This document shows positions 28,829 to 38,289 of a stretch of DNA of 64,000 bases, in pieces. The DNA is from CAYFIW01 sp964343265 (GTDB lineage Bacteria > Chloroflexota > Dehalococcoidia > Lucifugimonadales > UBA826), in the NCBI GenBank assembly GCA_964343265.1, contig CAYFIW010000003.1, positions 21,925-85,924 on the forward strand. The letters run 5' to 3'. A program made the position numbers and the translations under genes. Position 1 is the first letter of the stretch; each line of letters begins with the position of its first letter. The notes under the pieces are model-generated. The model made no database searches, was not told the DNA's origin, and saw only the letters and a program-made list of their open reading frames with translations.

Positions 28829-29929
28829 CTATAAAAGTCTGAAAGGGATAGATAATTCTCCACAAATATCTTTAAACCATTCAATCACTTCAGTGTGTAA
28901 AGGAATTCCATCTTTAGACCTTTTGTCATATTCTTCAGATTCCGGCTGACCAGGGTACATAACCCTGTCATGACCAGGAGCAGGTTTCGATGATGTCAAT
29001 GAGTGTATCCACTCGTCCATAGTCGCTTTGAATTCATTGGTATCCATAAAAGCTTCGATACTATAAGCAGCGACATAGTGCCCGAAATTAGGTCTTCCTG
29101 GATTTAACCCATACCCTCCTCCAGTCAATATACCACTAAGAATATCTACAACACACATAAGGCCATATCCTTTGTGTGAACCAAGCTCTCTTGTACCTCC
29201 GAGGGGCACCAAATATGAAGAAGCTGAAGACTCATATCCTGGAACAGGTGGATCAACTTCGTCCATTATCGGTGTCCCGTCGTTATCCGCAACCCAGCCG
29301 CCCAGAAGTTTTGTTTCGTTCCTTCGTGCCAAACCTAATTTATTACCAGCAACGGCACTCATTGCAGCATCGAAAACAAATGGGGCCTCTTTGTCAGCCG
29401 GAGCTGCCACAGCTATTGGATTCGTCCCCAAAACCGGCTCAGACCCAAAAGTGGGAAGAACCCCAGGAGGACATGATGTCATACACATGCCTATCATATC
29501 GTGTTCCACTGCCTTTAAAGCATGATACGAAGCCATACCCAAATGTCTTGAGTTATGTATCGTCACAACTCCCATACCGACATCATTTGCTTTCTGAATA
29601 GCTATATCCATTGCACGAGGCGCTATCAGAATACCAAGCCCTCGATCTCCATCAATATTTGCTGTGGAAGGAGTTTCTCTAGTTATCTGCCAATTTGGAT
29701 TAGGATTTATTTCTCCAGATCCATAACCTGTCACATAACTTCTGAGCATATTAGATACCCCATGTGTATCCACACCTCTCATATCAGCTTTTACAAGAAC
29801 ATCGGCCCCAAGAGTACAATCTTCCTCCGAGAGTCCCATTTTTCGAAAAACAGATTCTACGGTAGCTCTCAGATTTTCTTCCTTAACTCTAACGGCATCT
29901 TCTGGCTTAACTTTAAATTGTTCTAACAA
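28829..29929 (-). CDS. Ldh2-type NAD(P)-dependent 2-hydroxyacid dehydrogenase
   Basis: The 366-residue protein is of the malate/L-lactate/L-sulfolactate dehydrogenase family (Ldh_2), which is unrelated to Rossmann-fold MDH. It shows RGVDTHGVSNM near residues 51-61, ITIHNSRHLG-like HNSRHLGMASYHA, GTNPIAVAAPA and LGGTRELGSHKGYGL. It starts at a TTG at 29929 with GGAGG 6 bases upstream. It is convergent with the TPP gene across a palindrome. Likely oxidises a 2-hydroxyacid to a 2-oxoacid; the specific acid is unknown. Confidence 0.9.
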   Translation of the reverse strand: MLEQFKVKPEDAVRVKEENLRATVESVFRKMGLSEEDCTLGADVLVKADMRGVDTHGVSNMLRSYVTGYGSGEINPNPNWQITRETPSTANIDGDRGLGILIAPRAMDIAIQKANDVGMGVVTIHNSRHLGMASYHALKAVEHDMIGMCMTSCPPGVLPTFGSEPVLGTNPIAVAAPADKEAPFVFDAAMSAVAGNKLGLARRNETKLLGGWVADNDGTPIMDEVDPPVPGYESSASSYLVPLGGTRELGSHKGYGLMCVVDILSGILTGGGYGLNPGRPNFGHYVAAYSIEAFMDTNEFKATMDEWIHSLTSSKPAPGHDRVMYPGQPESEEYDKRSKDGIPLHTEVIEWFKDICGELSIPFRLL

Positions 29930-30110
29930 TTATTTCCTCCGTAACATTAAAAAATTACAGGAAGCATCCTGTCATACGAATTCTAACGATTTAAATACTT
30001 TGAAAGCAATTTATTCAAAAAAAATGCCAGTAAGTATTACCTAACTATCTCAGTTTGTATACACTTAGTATAAGTTTCGAATTAATGTCGCCCCATGTAT
30101 AAACAAAGTT

Positions 30111-30135
30111 CCTGTGGGCAATAGCCGATCACAGG
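30111..30135 (+). promoter_or_regulatory. Small hairpin before the iron-ABC permease gene
   Basis: CCTGTG-GGC-AATA-GCC-GAT-CACAGG can form a stem with an internal bulge. It ends 12 bases before the TTG start and its right arm includes the AGG that could serve as a Shine-Dalgarno sequence. Translational control is a guess. Confidence 0.3.
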
Positions 30136-30147
30136 CATATATTAACC

Positions 30148-31734
30148 TTGAATAACTACTTAAACACAATATCACGACCTAAGCTTTTAGAATCTATATG
30201 CTTAGCAATAGCACTATCTGCAACTCTGCCACTTATATATCTAATACTACGATCATTAAATGCAGAAACTAGTTCTTGGTTGTGGTTAATAAGATTAAAC
30301 ACTCTAGAGATTGTATGGAGATCAATATCACTAGCAATATCCGTCATGACCCTGAGTTTTGCAATAGGAATACCGTTAGGAATCATAATTTTTAAATCTG
30401 ATGTTAAATGGTCAAGATTCTGGGACATCGCAACAGTTTTACCGCTTGTAATACCTAGCTATGTTGGGGCGTATTTGTTTATTTCGATTACTCAACCCAA
30501 AGGATTAGGCCAAAGATTACTAGACCCACTGATAGGTGTAGATAGATTTCCTAATTTATACGGTTTCACGGGATCCCTGATTGTTCTAAGCATTTTAAAT
30601 TACCCCTACGTCTTGTTGACTATACGTAGCGCGATTAAACAACTGGACCCATCAGAAGAAGAATCGGCCCGCTCCCTTGGGCTATCTCAACTAGCTACAT
30701 TATTACGGGTAACTATTCCTCAACTTCGTCCCGCGATACTTTCAGGTGGACTACTTGTAGGATTATACGTTTTGAGTGATTTCGGAGCAGTTTCACTCCT
30801 AAGATACAAAACATTCACATGGGCCATATATAATCAGTACGAGGCATCTTTCGACAGAAATACAGCTGCTCTGCTAGCGTTATTCTTATGCAGTGTGGCA
30901 GCAATATTTGTATATCTCGAATCCATTCCAAAATCTAAATCCAACTACTATAGAACTTCATCAGGAACAGCGAGGAAGTTACCTTTAATAAGTCTTGGTA
31001 AAATGCAGTTGCCATGCCTAGTGTTTTGCGGAATTATTTTTGTAGTTTCGGTTTTAATTCCTATTTCAGTCTTAATATATTGGCTCTTAAATGGATTGCA
31101 AAATGGCGAAAACATCCAATTGTTTTTTAGACCTGCTCTTAATTCATTGACAATATCTATACTTACTGCGTCACTTGTTTCAGTAGCTGTAATCCCAATT
31201 GCCTATTTGTCCTGCAGACGGAAAACCAAATTAAGTTTCCTGATTGAAAAAATTTGCTACACAGGATTTGCTTTGCCAAGTATCGCTGTATCGATATCCC
31301 TTGTCTTCTTAGCATCTAAAATCGGAAGTCCGGTCTATCAATCTTTGTGGGTATTGATCTTTGGTTGTTTTATATTATATTTACCTACCGGGTTGGGATC
31401 AGTAAAAAGTACAATGTTACAAATCAGCCCTTCTCTTGAAGAATCATCCAAAACCTTAGGCATAGGAAGCATAAGGACTTCCACAAATATAACTTTGCCA
31501 TTGTTACGACCAGGAATAATAGCTGGTTTTGCCATAGTATTCTTAGTTACGATGAAAGAACTTCCCGCCGTCTTAATGTTGTCCCCTCTCGATTTCAGAA
31601 CACTAACAACAGACATTTGGTCATATTCTTCCGAGGCATTTTTTGCTCAAGCAGCAATTCCATCTCTGTCACTAATCATTTTGTCAGCTATTCCTATCTC
31701 AGTCGTATTCATCAAAACAAATTTAAAAAACTAA
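30148..31734 (+). CDS. Iron(III)-type ABC transporter permease, fused double domain
   Basis: The 528-residue membrane protein holds two BPD permease domains in tandem, with about 12 helices. EAA-type coupling loops appear as EESARSLGLSQLATLLRVTIP (about 170-190, quoted in part: ARSLGLSQLATLLRV) and EESSKTLGIGSIRTS in the second half. The FbpB/SfuB family has this fused layout for Fe(III) or similar cargo. Translation appears to start at a TTG. It is followed 13 bp later by its ATPase gene. No periplasmic binding-protein gene is present beside it. Confidence 0.88.
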   Translation: MNNYLNTISRPKLLESICLAIALSATLPLIYLILRSLNAETSSWLWLIRLNTLEIVWRSISLAISVMTLSFAIGIPLGIIIFKSDVKWSRFWDIATVLPLVIPSYVGAYLFISITQPKGLGQRLLDPLIGVDRFPNLYGFTGSLIVLSILNYPYVLLTIRSAIKQLDPSEEESARSLGLSQLATLLRVTIPQLRPAILSGGLLVGLYVLSDFGAVSLLRYKTFTWAIYNQYEASFDRNTAALLALFLCSVAAIFVYLESIPKSKSNYYRTSSGTARKLPLISLGKMQLPCLVFCGIIFVVSVLIPISVLIYWLLNGLQNGENIQLFFRPALNSLTISILTASLVSVAVIPIAYLSCRRKTKLSFLIEKICYTGFALPSIAVSISLVFLASKIGSPVYQSLWVLIFGCFILYLPTGLGSVKSTMLQISPSLEESSKTLGIGSIRTSTNITLPLLRPGIIAGFAIVFLVTMKELPAVLMLSPLDFRTLTTDIWSYSSEAFFAQAAIPSLSLIILSAIPISVVFIKTNLKN

Positions 31735-31747
31735 CAACAATATACTC

Positions 31748-32824
31748 ATGAAAAAAAACATATTGACCTGTAAAAGAATAAAGAAACGATTTCGTGAAGT
31801 GATGGCGATTTCAAATGTGGACATTAATCTCAAGGACGGTGAAATAATGTCCATTCTAGGTCCAAGTGGATGTGGAAAAACGACACTCTTAAGAATAATT
31901 GCAGGACTGGAAACACCCGATTCAGGAAAAATCACTTTGAAAGAAACCACTCTCTACGAGAATAACTTGTTCGTCGAGCCAAATCTAAGAGGAATAGGAA
32001 TGGTTTTTCAGGAGTACGCCCTATTTCCTCATTTGACAGTCAAAGAAAATATTTTGTTTGGTATACGTAGTTTGTCGAAAAAAGATCAACATAGAATATT
32101 AGAAGATATCCTGAAACTAACCCGAGTAGAAGAATTGGAATTGAGATACCCATCAGAGCTTTCTGGGGGCCAACAGCAAAGAGTAGCGCTTGCAAGAACT
32201 TTAGCGACTAAACCCAATATACTACTCATGGATGAACCTTTTTCAAATCTAGATGCTTCATTAAGAAGCACTGTAAGAACTGAAGTGAAAGAGATTCTCA
32301 AACGAAGTAATACATCGACCATATTTGTTACACATGATAAAGAAGAGGCATTTTCCATATCGGACAAGGTAGCAATCATGTTTGAGGGAGTAATACATCA
32401 AGTAGATCCTCCTGACAAAATATATTTTTGGCCAGAAACTAAACAAGTAGCATCGCTTACTGGTAGCTGTGAATTTATAGATGGTATTATCGACGGATCG
32501 TATGTAATAACCTCCCTTGGCAGAATCCCACGTAGGGTAACTGAAGATTTAGTCGATGGAACAAGAGTTGACGTCGCAATAAGGCCCAATGATTTCATCA
32601 TGAAAGCTGATCCATCAGCAAATAATGTTGTAATCCGAAAGGAATTTAGGGGAGAGGATACTCTTTTTTGGATAAAAACATCTGGTGGAGACATAATTTG
32701 CTGTAAACACAAAATACACACCACACTTTTTGTTGGTCTAAAGGTAATGCTCGCGGCCGAAAAATACGCGAATTTCAATGTGTTTAGGAAATGTGACGAA
32801 AACAATGAAAATAGAACATCTTAA
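31748..32824 (+). CDS. Iron(III)-type ABC transporter ATP-binding protein
   Basis: The 358-residue ATPase belongs to the FbpC/PotA-like group. It has Walker A GPSGCGKTT near residues 37-45, the Q-loop in GMVFQEYALFPHLTV, signature LSGGQQQRVALARTLA, Walker B LLMDEPFSNLD and the switch HDKEEAF. A C-terminal TOBE-like regulatory domain follows residue 240. It energises the permease upstream. Its last 20 bases overlap the carbamoyltransferase-like gene, so the three genes form one operon. Confidence 0.92.
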   Translation: MKKNILTCKRIKKRFREVMAISNVDINLKDGEIMSILGPSGCGKTTLLRIIAGLETPDSGKITLKETTLYENNLFVEPNLRGIGMVFQEYALFPHLTVKENILFGIRSLSKKDQHRILEDILKLTRVEELELRYPSELSGGQQQRVALARTLATKPNILLMDEPFSNLDASLRSTVRTEVKEILKRSNTSTIFVTHDKEEAFSISDKVAIMFEGVIHQVDPPDKIYFWPETKQVASLTGSCEFIDGIIDGSYVITSLGRIPRRVTEDLVDGTRVDVAIRPNDFIMKADPSANNVVIRKEFRGEDTLFWIKTSGGDIICCKHKIHTTLFVGLKVMLAAEKYANFNVFRKCDENNENRTS

Positions 32825-33707
32825 AAATACAAAAGAATTAACAAGAAGTTATATTGAAGAAATTTTATATCCGACATGTGAATTCTACAGAAATGGTAGT
32901 GGAAAAACATCAAATTCTCTTCAAAACAAAACCCTATTTTCTTTATTTTATGAACCAAGCTTATTAACAAGAATATCGTTTGAAAGGGCAATAACAATGC
33001 TCGGAGGCAATACTCTGCACACAGAGGACGCGTCTCAATTTTTCCCGGTTAAGACTGGGAACTATATAGAAAATACTGTTGAGATACTCAATAGTCTACA
33101 TATTGATGGGGTCGTTATAAGAAGTAGTGAACATGAAATCATAGAAAAAGCGTGTGCCAATTCCAAAATACCTATAATTAATGGCGGCAGCAATAATGAC
33201 CACCCGACCCAAGCATTAGCCGACATATATACAATGATTAGAGAAATTGGATATGTGGATAACACTACAATCACCATCATGGGCAGACTGGAACATAGAA
33301 ACACCAGTGCACTATTACTAGCCCTTTCCTTATTTGATAACCTAGAGGTGCGTCTCTTGAAATTAAGCGGCCAAATTGCGCCTGATATACAGGAAATTTG
33401 CGAAAGCAGAGGTTTGAAAATTATAGAAATAGGGGATGCTCTTGAGATAGAAGGATCTGATGCAGTTTACCTAAATAGCCCTAGGACGAATGCTCATTAT
33501 GAACTTTTGAAGTCGAGAAATCAGCAATTTCCAGTGATAAATGATGAATTCATGAGACTTCTCAAGCCTAAATCTGCAATATTAGACCCTATGCAGCGAA
33601 GTGGTGATTTTTTAATCGAAACTAATGATGAAAGACTTTCATTCTACCGACAATCTGAAAACGCGCTCTATGTGAGGATGGCAATTCTTGAAAGTCTTAT
33701 GGGTTAA
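32805..33707 (+). CDS. Divergent aspartate/ornithine carbamoyltransferase-fold protein
   Basis: The 300-residue product follows the two-domain ATCase/OTCase plan: FYEPSLLTRISFERA (phosphate loop), VVIRSSEHE, NDHPTQALADIYT, MGRLEHRNTSALL and LDPMQRSGDF. Key residues differ. The S-T-R-T-R loop is S-L-L-T-R, so the catalytic Arg54 equivalent (E. coli numbering) is Leu; the Arg167 equivalent is Asn; HPLPR is DPMQR. The H-P-T-Q motif is intact. I chose the ATG at 32805 over 32778 because it starts at the conserved N-terminus. It is coupled to the ABC genes. Substrate is unknown and it may not be an ATCase. Confidence 0.75.
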   Translation: MKIEHLKNTKELTRSYIEEILYPTCEFYRNGSGKTSNSLQNKTLFSLFYEPSLLTRISFERAITMLGGNTLHTEDASQFFPVKTGNYIENTVEILNSLHIDGVVIRSSEHEIIEKACANSKIPIINGGSNNDHPTQALADIYTMIREIGYVDNTTITIMGRLEHRNTSALLLALSLFDNLEVRLLKLSGQIAPDIQEICESRGLKIIEIGDALEIEGSDAVYLNSPRTNAHYELLKSRNQQFPVINDEFMRLLKPKSAILDPMQRSGDFLIETNDERLSFYRQSENALYVRMAILESLMG

Positions 33708-33710
33708 ATA

Positions 33711-34955
33711 CTACCTATAGGCTGACTCTAGAAACAATCTCTTCAACACCTTAGCGAAAAAGGCCGGAATCCCCGGACCTAATGAGGTTAGAATCGAGTA
33801 AATTTCCTTGTTACGTACGGTGCTACCAATGATAGAAGCATGCCAGTCAAAAGAAAACTCTTCAGATGACAAAATTTCTTTTTGTATTTCTATCGAGGAA
33901 AATTTTTCCAACAACTTATTAAGTGCCTTATCATCTAAACACTCATACAAAAGCCTAGCGTTATATCCAGTCTTTAATTCATCACCAAAAGACTTTTCCC
34001 AACGGGATTGGTATCTAGATAATTCTTTTGAATTAAAATTCCCTATCCTCATGCAATATAAAATGGTCTCAGCAGCTAGTTGACCAGATATCATGGCATA
34101 GTAAATGCCTCCACCCGTAGTCGGTTTTGCAAATCCAGCAGCATCCCCCAAAATCAAAACCCTTGGACCATAAGTCTTATCAATGGGTCTAAGAGGAATT
34201 CCCCATGTTTCTTGATCGTTTAAACATTTTTTTATTATGTTACATTCTGCAAGTTTCGTTGTTAGTTGATTAAGATATGAACCATTTTTCGATTTGGATA
34301 CGATTCCCAACAATGCCTGGGATTTATCTTTTGGAACTAGCCAAGCGAAAGAACCAGGAGAAATTTCAGATCCTGTAAAAAGTTGAATGTGATCTAGACT
34401 CTCAGCCTCCACCACTATTTGAGTCCCAATCAAGAAGTCTGTTTGTTTACCTTGATTCAAATTAACCTGATCAAGCAAGCCTGTACCAAAACCACTAGCT
34501 ATAAGAATTACAGGTGCCGTTATAAGCACCAATTTCTCATTATAAAGTGCCCTAACTTCTACCCCCGAGTGGTCAATAGAAACCGAAACCACCCTATGCC
34601 CTAAAAGATATTTAGCTCCTTTTGACTGTGCCGATTCCGCTATAGAATTTACATAAGAAACCCTATCAACAACGAGAGCCCTGGTACTCTTATCACCCAA
34701 AAGAAATTTTTCTCCCGATGGTGAATGAACGGACACCTGATCGACACTACCGAAAATCATATCGGAAGCAGGTTGAAATAGAGAGGCGCATTCGAGGCCA
34801 ATTACGCCTGTACACAATTTATCCCCAATAGTTTCCCTGTGGTCAACGACTATTGCATTAAGACCAGACTCACTTAGCTGCAAAGCAGCTGCGTTCCCTC
34901 CAGGCCCGGCTCCAACAATAATTACATCGCAAGTTTGCACATAGTTTTGTGTCAT
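33711..34955 (-). CDS. Geranylgeranyl reductase family FAD oxidoreductase
   Basis: The 414-residue flavoprotein starts CDVIIVGAGPGGNAAALQL, a Rossmann FAD motif, followed by an E-like acidic end and GDKLCTGVIG. The second FAD motif is LILGDAAGFAKPTTGGGIYYAM, the GD-x-A-G-x-x-P...GGG pattern of geranylgeranyl reductases. These reduce isoprenoid double bonds in chlorophyll, quinone or lipid tails, and some members oxidise other substrates. It converges with the carbamoyltransferase-like gene, leaving only 3 bp between stops. Confidence 0.85.
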   Translation of the reverse strand: MTQNYVQTCDVIIVGAGPGGNAAALQLSESGLNAIVVDHRETIGDKLCTGVIGLECASLFQPASDMIFGSVDQVSVHSPSGEKFLLGDKSTRALVVDRVSYVNSIAESAQSKGAKYLLGHRVVSVSIDHSGVEVRALYNEKLVLITAPVILIASGFGTGLLDQVNLNQGKQTDFLIGTQIVVEAESLDHIQLFTGSEISPGSFAWLVPKDKSQALLGIVSKSKNGSYLNQLTTKLAECNIIKKCLNDQETWGIPLRPIDKTYGPRVLILGDAAGFAKPTTGGGIYYAMISGQLAAETILYCMRIGNFNSKELSRYQSRWEKSFGDELKTGYNARLLYECLDDKALNKLLEKFSSIEIQKEILSSEEFSFDWHASIIGSTVRNKEIYSILTSLGPGIPAFFAKVLKRLFLESAYR

Positions 34956-35238
34956 ATTATTTAGTAATTTACCAGCCTTTTCCTATGAGTTAACAGACCG
35001 ATTTTCCCAAAAATAATTAATAGAAACAAGATTGTACAACTCACACAATTTATAACGTACACGGTCATATACAAAGAAATCTCTGCTTAATATATTCTAG
35101 ACAACGTGCCCAAAGTTTGTAATTTACTTACTGAATATAGATAGCAGTAGGAAATAGGCACTAAAGCAATACGGAATCAATTATAATTTCATAAACTTAA
35201 GTATAGTTTTGTTTAGCAATATTTTAAGGATTTCCCTA

Positions 35239-36723
35239 ATGACAAGTAAATATGAAACAGTGATAGGTCTGGAAGTCCACTCACAATTACTTACAAAAAG
35301 TAAGATGTTTTGCTCATGCGACTCAGACTACCAGAAAGCAAGTCCGAATAGTCGAGTATGCCCCGTTTGTATGGGAATGCCGGGTGTTCTTCCCGTCATT
35401 AACAAGCATGCTGTGGAACTGGTTATAAGAACCGGTCTGGCTTTAGGGTGTGAGATATCTACACTAACGAAGTTCGACAGAAAGAATTATCCTTACCCAG
35501 ACTTAATGAAAGGATACCAAATATCACAATTCGACATGCCTGTAGCGGAATCCGGAGTCTTAGAAATTGATGCTTCATCAGGTAATAAAAGAACCATAGG
35601 GGTAACTAGAGTTCATTTAGAGGAAGACGTGGCAAAGCTAGTTCACAGAGAAGAAACCCATGGTGATTCTTTTAGCCTGCTAGACATAAATAGAGCCGGG
35701 GTACCCTTGATGGAAATAGTCAGTGAACCCGACATGAGGACGCCCGAAGAGGCCCATAGTTATTTGACTTCACTACACTCAATAATTAGATATATAGGCG
35801 CGAGCACAGCTAATATGGAAGAAGGTAGTTTTCGATGTGACGCTAATATCAGCTTGCGTCCGTTCGGAAGCGATCAACTTGGCAGTAAAGTGGAAATAAA
35901 AAATGTGAATAGTTTCCGTTCAGTTCTAAGGGCTTTAAAGTACGAGGAAAAACGGCAAGCGGTTGCACTAGATAGGGGAGAGAAAATAATCCAAGAAACC
36001 AGAGGTTGGTCAGATGACCAAGATATGACTGTACCTCAGCGAACCAAAGAGTATGCATCTGATTATAGATATTTCCCAGAACCTGACCTACCACCAATCA
36101 AAATACCACGGGGCTGGGTTACAGATATAAAATCCGATGTACCAGAACTACCCAGCTCAAAGACAAAGCGCTATATGTCAGATTTTGGTCTTTCCAATTA
36201 TGATGCTAATCTACTTGTTTCAGATATAGAAGTTGCAGCATTCTTTGAGCAAATTGTTGCTGAATTTAAGAATCCCGGAAAAGAATTACTAGAACCCAGA
36301 TGCAAAGTCACGGCCAATCTTATCAATGTCGAACTATCTAGGCTGACTAACGAAACTGGTTGGAATTTAGGAAGGTCTAAAATTACACCGCATTCCATGT
36401 CTGTAATCGTATTAATGTTGGAGGAAAATAAGCTGAGTAGCACCACAGCAAAGACACTAATTCAAGAAATATATGAAAATGGCGGAGACCCTGAAGTGAT
36501 ATCAAAAAACTTGGGACTTATCCAGGTCAACGACGCGTCCGCGATTGATTCTACGATCGATGAAGTTTTATCCGAAAACCCCCAAGCAATCCAAGAATTT
36601 CTTTCAGGTAAGGATTCCGTATTACGATTCCTAGTTGGTCAAGTCATGAAAAAATCCAAGGGTTCGGCAAATCCTGAAATAGCCAATTCTTCTCTTATAG
36701 AAAAATTAGAAACTATGAGGTAG
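35239..36723 (+). CDS. gatB: Asp/Glu-tRNA(Asn/Gln) amidotransferase subunit B
   Basis: GatB, with GatA and GatC, converts Glu-tRNA(Gln) or Asp-tRNA(Asn) to the amide form. The protein begins MTSKYETVIGLEVHSQL, the family opening, so I chose the ATG at 35239 over a TTG at 35209. Further marks are CPVCMGMPGVLPVIN, KNYPYPDLMKGYQISQ and PLMEIVSEPDMRTPEEA, plus the C-terminal YqeY-like domain. Length 494. gatA and gatC are not next to it. A TATAAT lies about 52 bases upstream without a clear -35. Confidence 0.96.
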   Translation: MTSKYETVIGLEVHSQLLTKSKMFCSCDSDYQKASPNSRVCPVCMGMPGVLPVINKHAVELVIRTGLALGCEISTLTKFDRKNYPYPDLMKGYQISQFDMPVAESGVLEIDASSGNKRTIGVTRVHLEEDVAKLVHREETHGDSFSLLDINRAGVPLMEIVSEPDMRTPEEAHSYLTSLHSIIRYIGASTANMEEGSFRCDANISLRPFGSDQLGSKVEIKNVNSFRSVLRALKYEEKRQAVALDRGEKIIQETRGWSDDQDMTVPQRTKEYASDYRYFPEPDLPPIKIPRGWVTDIKSDVPELPSSKTKRYMSDFGLSNYDANLLVSDIEVAAFFEQIVAEFKNPGKELLEPRCKVTANLINVELSRLTNETGWNLGRSKITPHSMSVIVLMLEENKLSSTTAKTLIQEIYENGGDPEVISKNLGLIQVNDASAIDSTIDEVLSENPQAIQEFLSGKDSVLRFLVGQVMKKSKGSANPEIANSSLIEKLETMR

Positions 36724-36726
36724 GAA

Positions 36727-38004
36727 TTGTCATATAAAAATAGTCCATATGACTCTAGTTCAAAAAGCACATCTAGAATTTTGCGTCTGCTATATCCTGG
36801 AATAAAGATCAAGAGGTGGCTTTTCCTAGGCATGGCCGGGGTCATAATTTGTTCAGTCGGAGCCACCTTTTATTTCCGAAGACTTATAGATCAACAGTTC
36901 CCGGAATTCTTGTCCAATTATGCGGAACCCCCTATGGCTGTAATCGGGTTGATTGTTGGACTCACAATAATTTTACTAGCTCTTGCAGGTCTGTATAAAA
37001 CCTTTAAACCATTGTTAATTGGGAATCCAGCCATAGGAGAAATAGGATACACACTATACAGGCGTCTGCATTTGCAAAGAGGTCCTCGAATCGTGGCGTT
37101 AGGTGGTGGTACGGGTATGTCTGTTTTATTAAGTGGTCTTAAAGATCACACTGATAATCTAACAGCGATAATTGGCGTTTCAGATGATGGAGGCAGTTCG
37201 GGCAGGCTAAGACGTGAACTCGGGGTATTACCTCCTGGAGACTTTCGAAATTGCATCGTTGCTATGTCTGACGAAGAATCTCTATTACCAGAATTGCTTC
37301 AATACCGATTTACTGAGGGAGAAGGATTAAAAGGTCACAGTTTTGGCAATTTATTCCTTATTGCTATGTCAAACGTGACTTCGGGCTTTGAAAACGCTCT
37401 TTCTGAATCTTCTAAAGTTCTCGCTGTAAGAGGAACAATTTTACCAGCTACCACGAACAACTTGAAACTGTCGGCAAAGATGACGAGCGGAGATATAATA
37501 CATGGTGAATCGAACATAACACAAAGCGCAAACGTTGTTGATACTTTATTTATAGACCCACCAACTGCGGAAGCCTTTCAACCTGCAGTTGAGGCTATTA
37601 TGAATGCCGACATTGTAGTAATGGGGCCAGGTAGTCTTTATACCAGCATATTACCTAACCTAATGGTTAATGGTATAAAAGACGCAATTTTAGAAACAAA
37701 AGCAATAAAATTCTACGTTTGCAACGTCGCTACTGAATCTGGAGAGACCAACGGATATGATGTTTTTGACCATGTGAAAGCACTTCTTCGCCATACCCAT
37801 CCCAACATGATTGACATAGTGATAGCAAATGACAATTTTCAGGATGTTGGACCAGATTTTCAAAGTGAATCAGTAAAAATAGGTGAAAAATATAATATAG
37901 ATCAAGTTATTTCCTCAGGTGACCTCATAGATGAGTCCCATCCGATAAGACATGATTCAACTAAATTATCAAATTTCATTATAGACAAATACGGGAAATT
38001 ATAA
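36727..38004 (+). CDS. YvcK/GlmR-type protein with N-terminal membrane anchor
   Basis: The 425-residue product has two hydrophobic segments (about 23-45 and 62-85) followed by a CofD-like domain. The core shows RIVALGGGTGMSVLLSGLK, IGVSDDGGSSGRLRRELGVLPPGD (quoted in part: SDDGGSSGRLRRELG) and GHSFGNLFLIAMS. YvcK binds UDP-GlcNAc and regulates cell-wall precursor flux in Firmicutes; the CofD homology does not by itself imply F420 synthesis. The start is a TTG 3 bp after gatB, so the two are coupled. Confidence 0.88.
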   Translation: MSYKNSPYDSSSKSTSRILRLLYPGIKIKRWLFLGMAGVIICSVGATFYFRRLIDQQFPEFLSNYAEPPMAVIGLIVGLTIILLALAGLYKTFKPLLIGNPAIGEIGYTLYRRLHLQRGPRIVALGGGTGMSVLLSGLKDHTDNLTAIIGVSDDGGSSGRLRRELGVLPPGDFRNCIVAMSDEESLLPELLQYRFTEGEGLKGHSFGNLFLIAMSNVTSGFENALSESSKVLAVRGTILPATTNNLKLSAKMTSGDIIHGESNITQSANVVDTLFIDPPTAEAFQPAVEAIMNADIVVMGPGSLYTSILPNLMVNGIKDAILETKAIKFYVCNVATESGETNGYDVFDHVKALLRHTHPNMIDIVIANDNFQDVGPDFQSESVKIGEKYNIDQVISSGDLIDESHPIRHDSTKLSNFIIDKYGKL

Positions 38005-38067
38005 CTTAATACCTTAACGACACTAGTTAAAAACAAAATTCAAGTTATAATTGGAAGCTGAATATTT

Positions 38068-38289
38068 ATGGATACTTTTATAAACATACTAATGATCGTA
38101 CTGTCTGTGGTGCTTGTAGGAGTAATACTCATGCAAGTCAAAGGACAAGGAACAGCCTTGTTTGGGGCTGCTGAGTCATCGTACAGAACAAGACGTGGTA
38201 TTGAACTTTTGTTGTTCAGATTCACAATAGTATTGGTATGTGTGTTCATCCTCGTGGCTATAGTGAGTGCGTGGATGGTAGAGAACTAA
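38068..38289 (+). CDS. secG: Protein translocase subunit SecG
   Basis: The 73-residue membrane protein has two helices (about 3-22 and 50-70) joined by the conserved MQVKGQGTALFGAAESSYRTRRG loop (in part QVKGQGTALFGAAESSYR). SecG is the accessory subunit of the SecYEG channel. It follows the YvcK gene by about 60 bp and its stop overlaps the convergent cysS stop by 4 bp. Confidence 0.92.
   Translation: MDTFINILMIVLSVVLVGVILMQVKGQGTALFGAAESSYRTRRGIELLLFRFTIVLVCVFILVAIVSAWMVEN

Noticed and set aside
36727..38004. CofD (F420 biosynthesis 2-phospho-L-lactate transferase)
   Set aside because: The LGGGTGMS and SDDGGSSGRLR motifs and length match YvcK/GlmR, and no other F420 genes are nearby.
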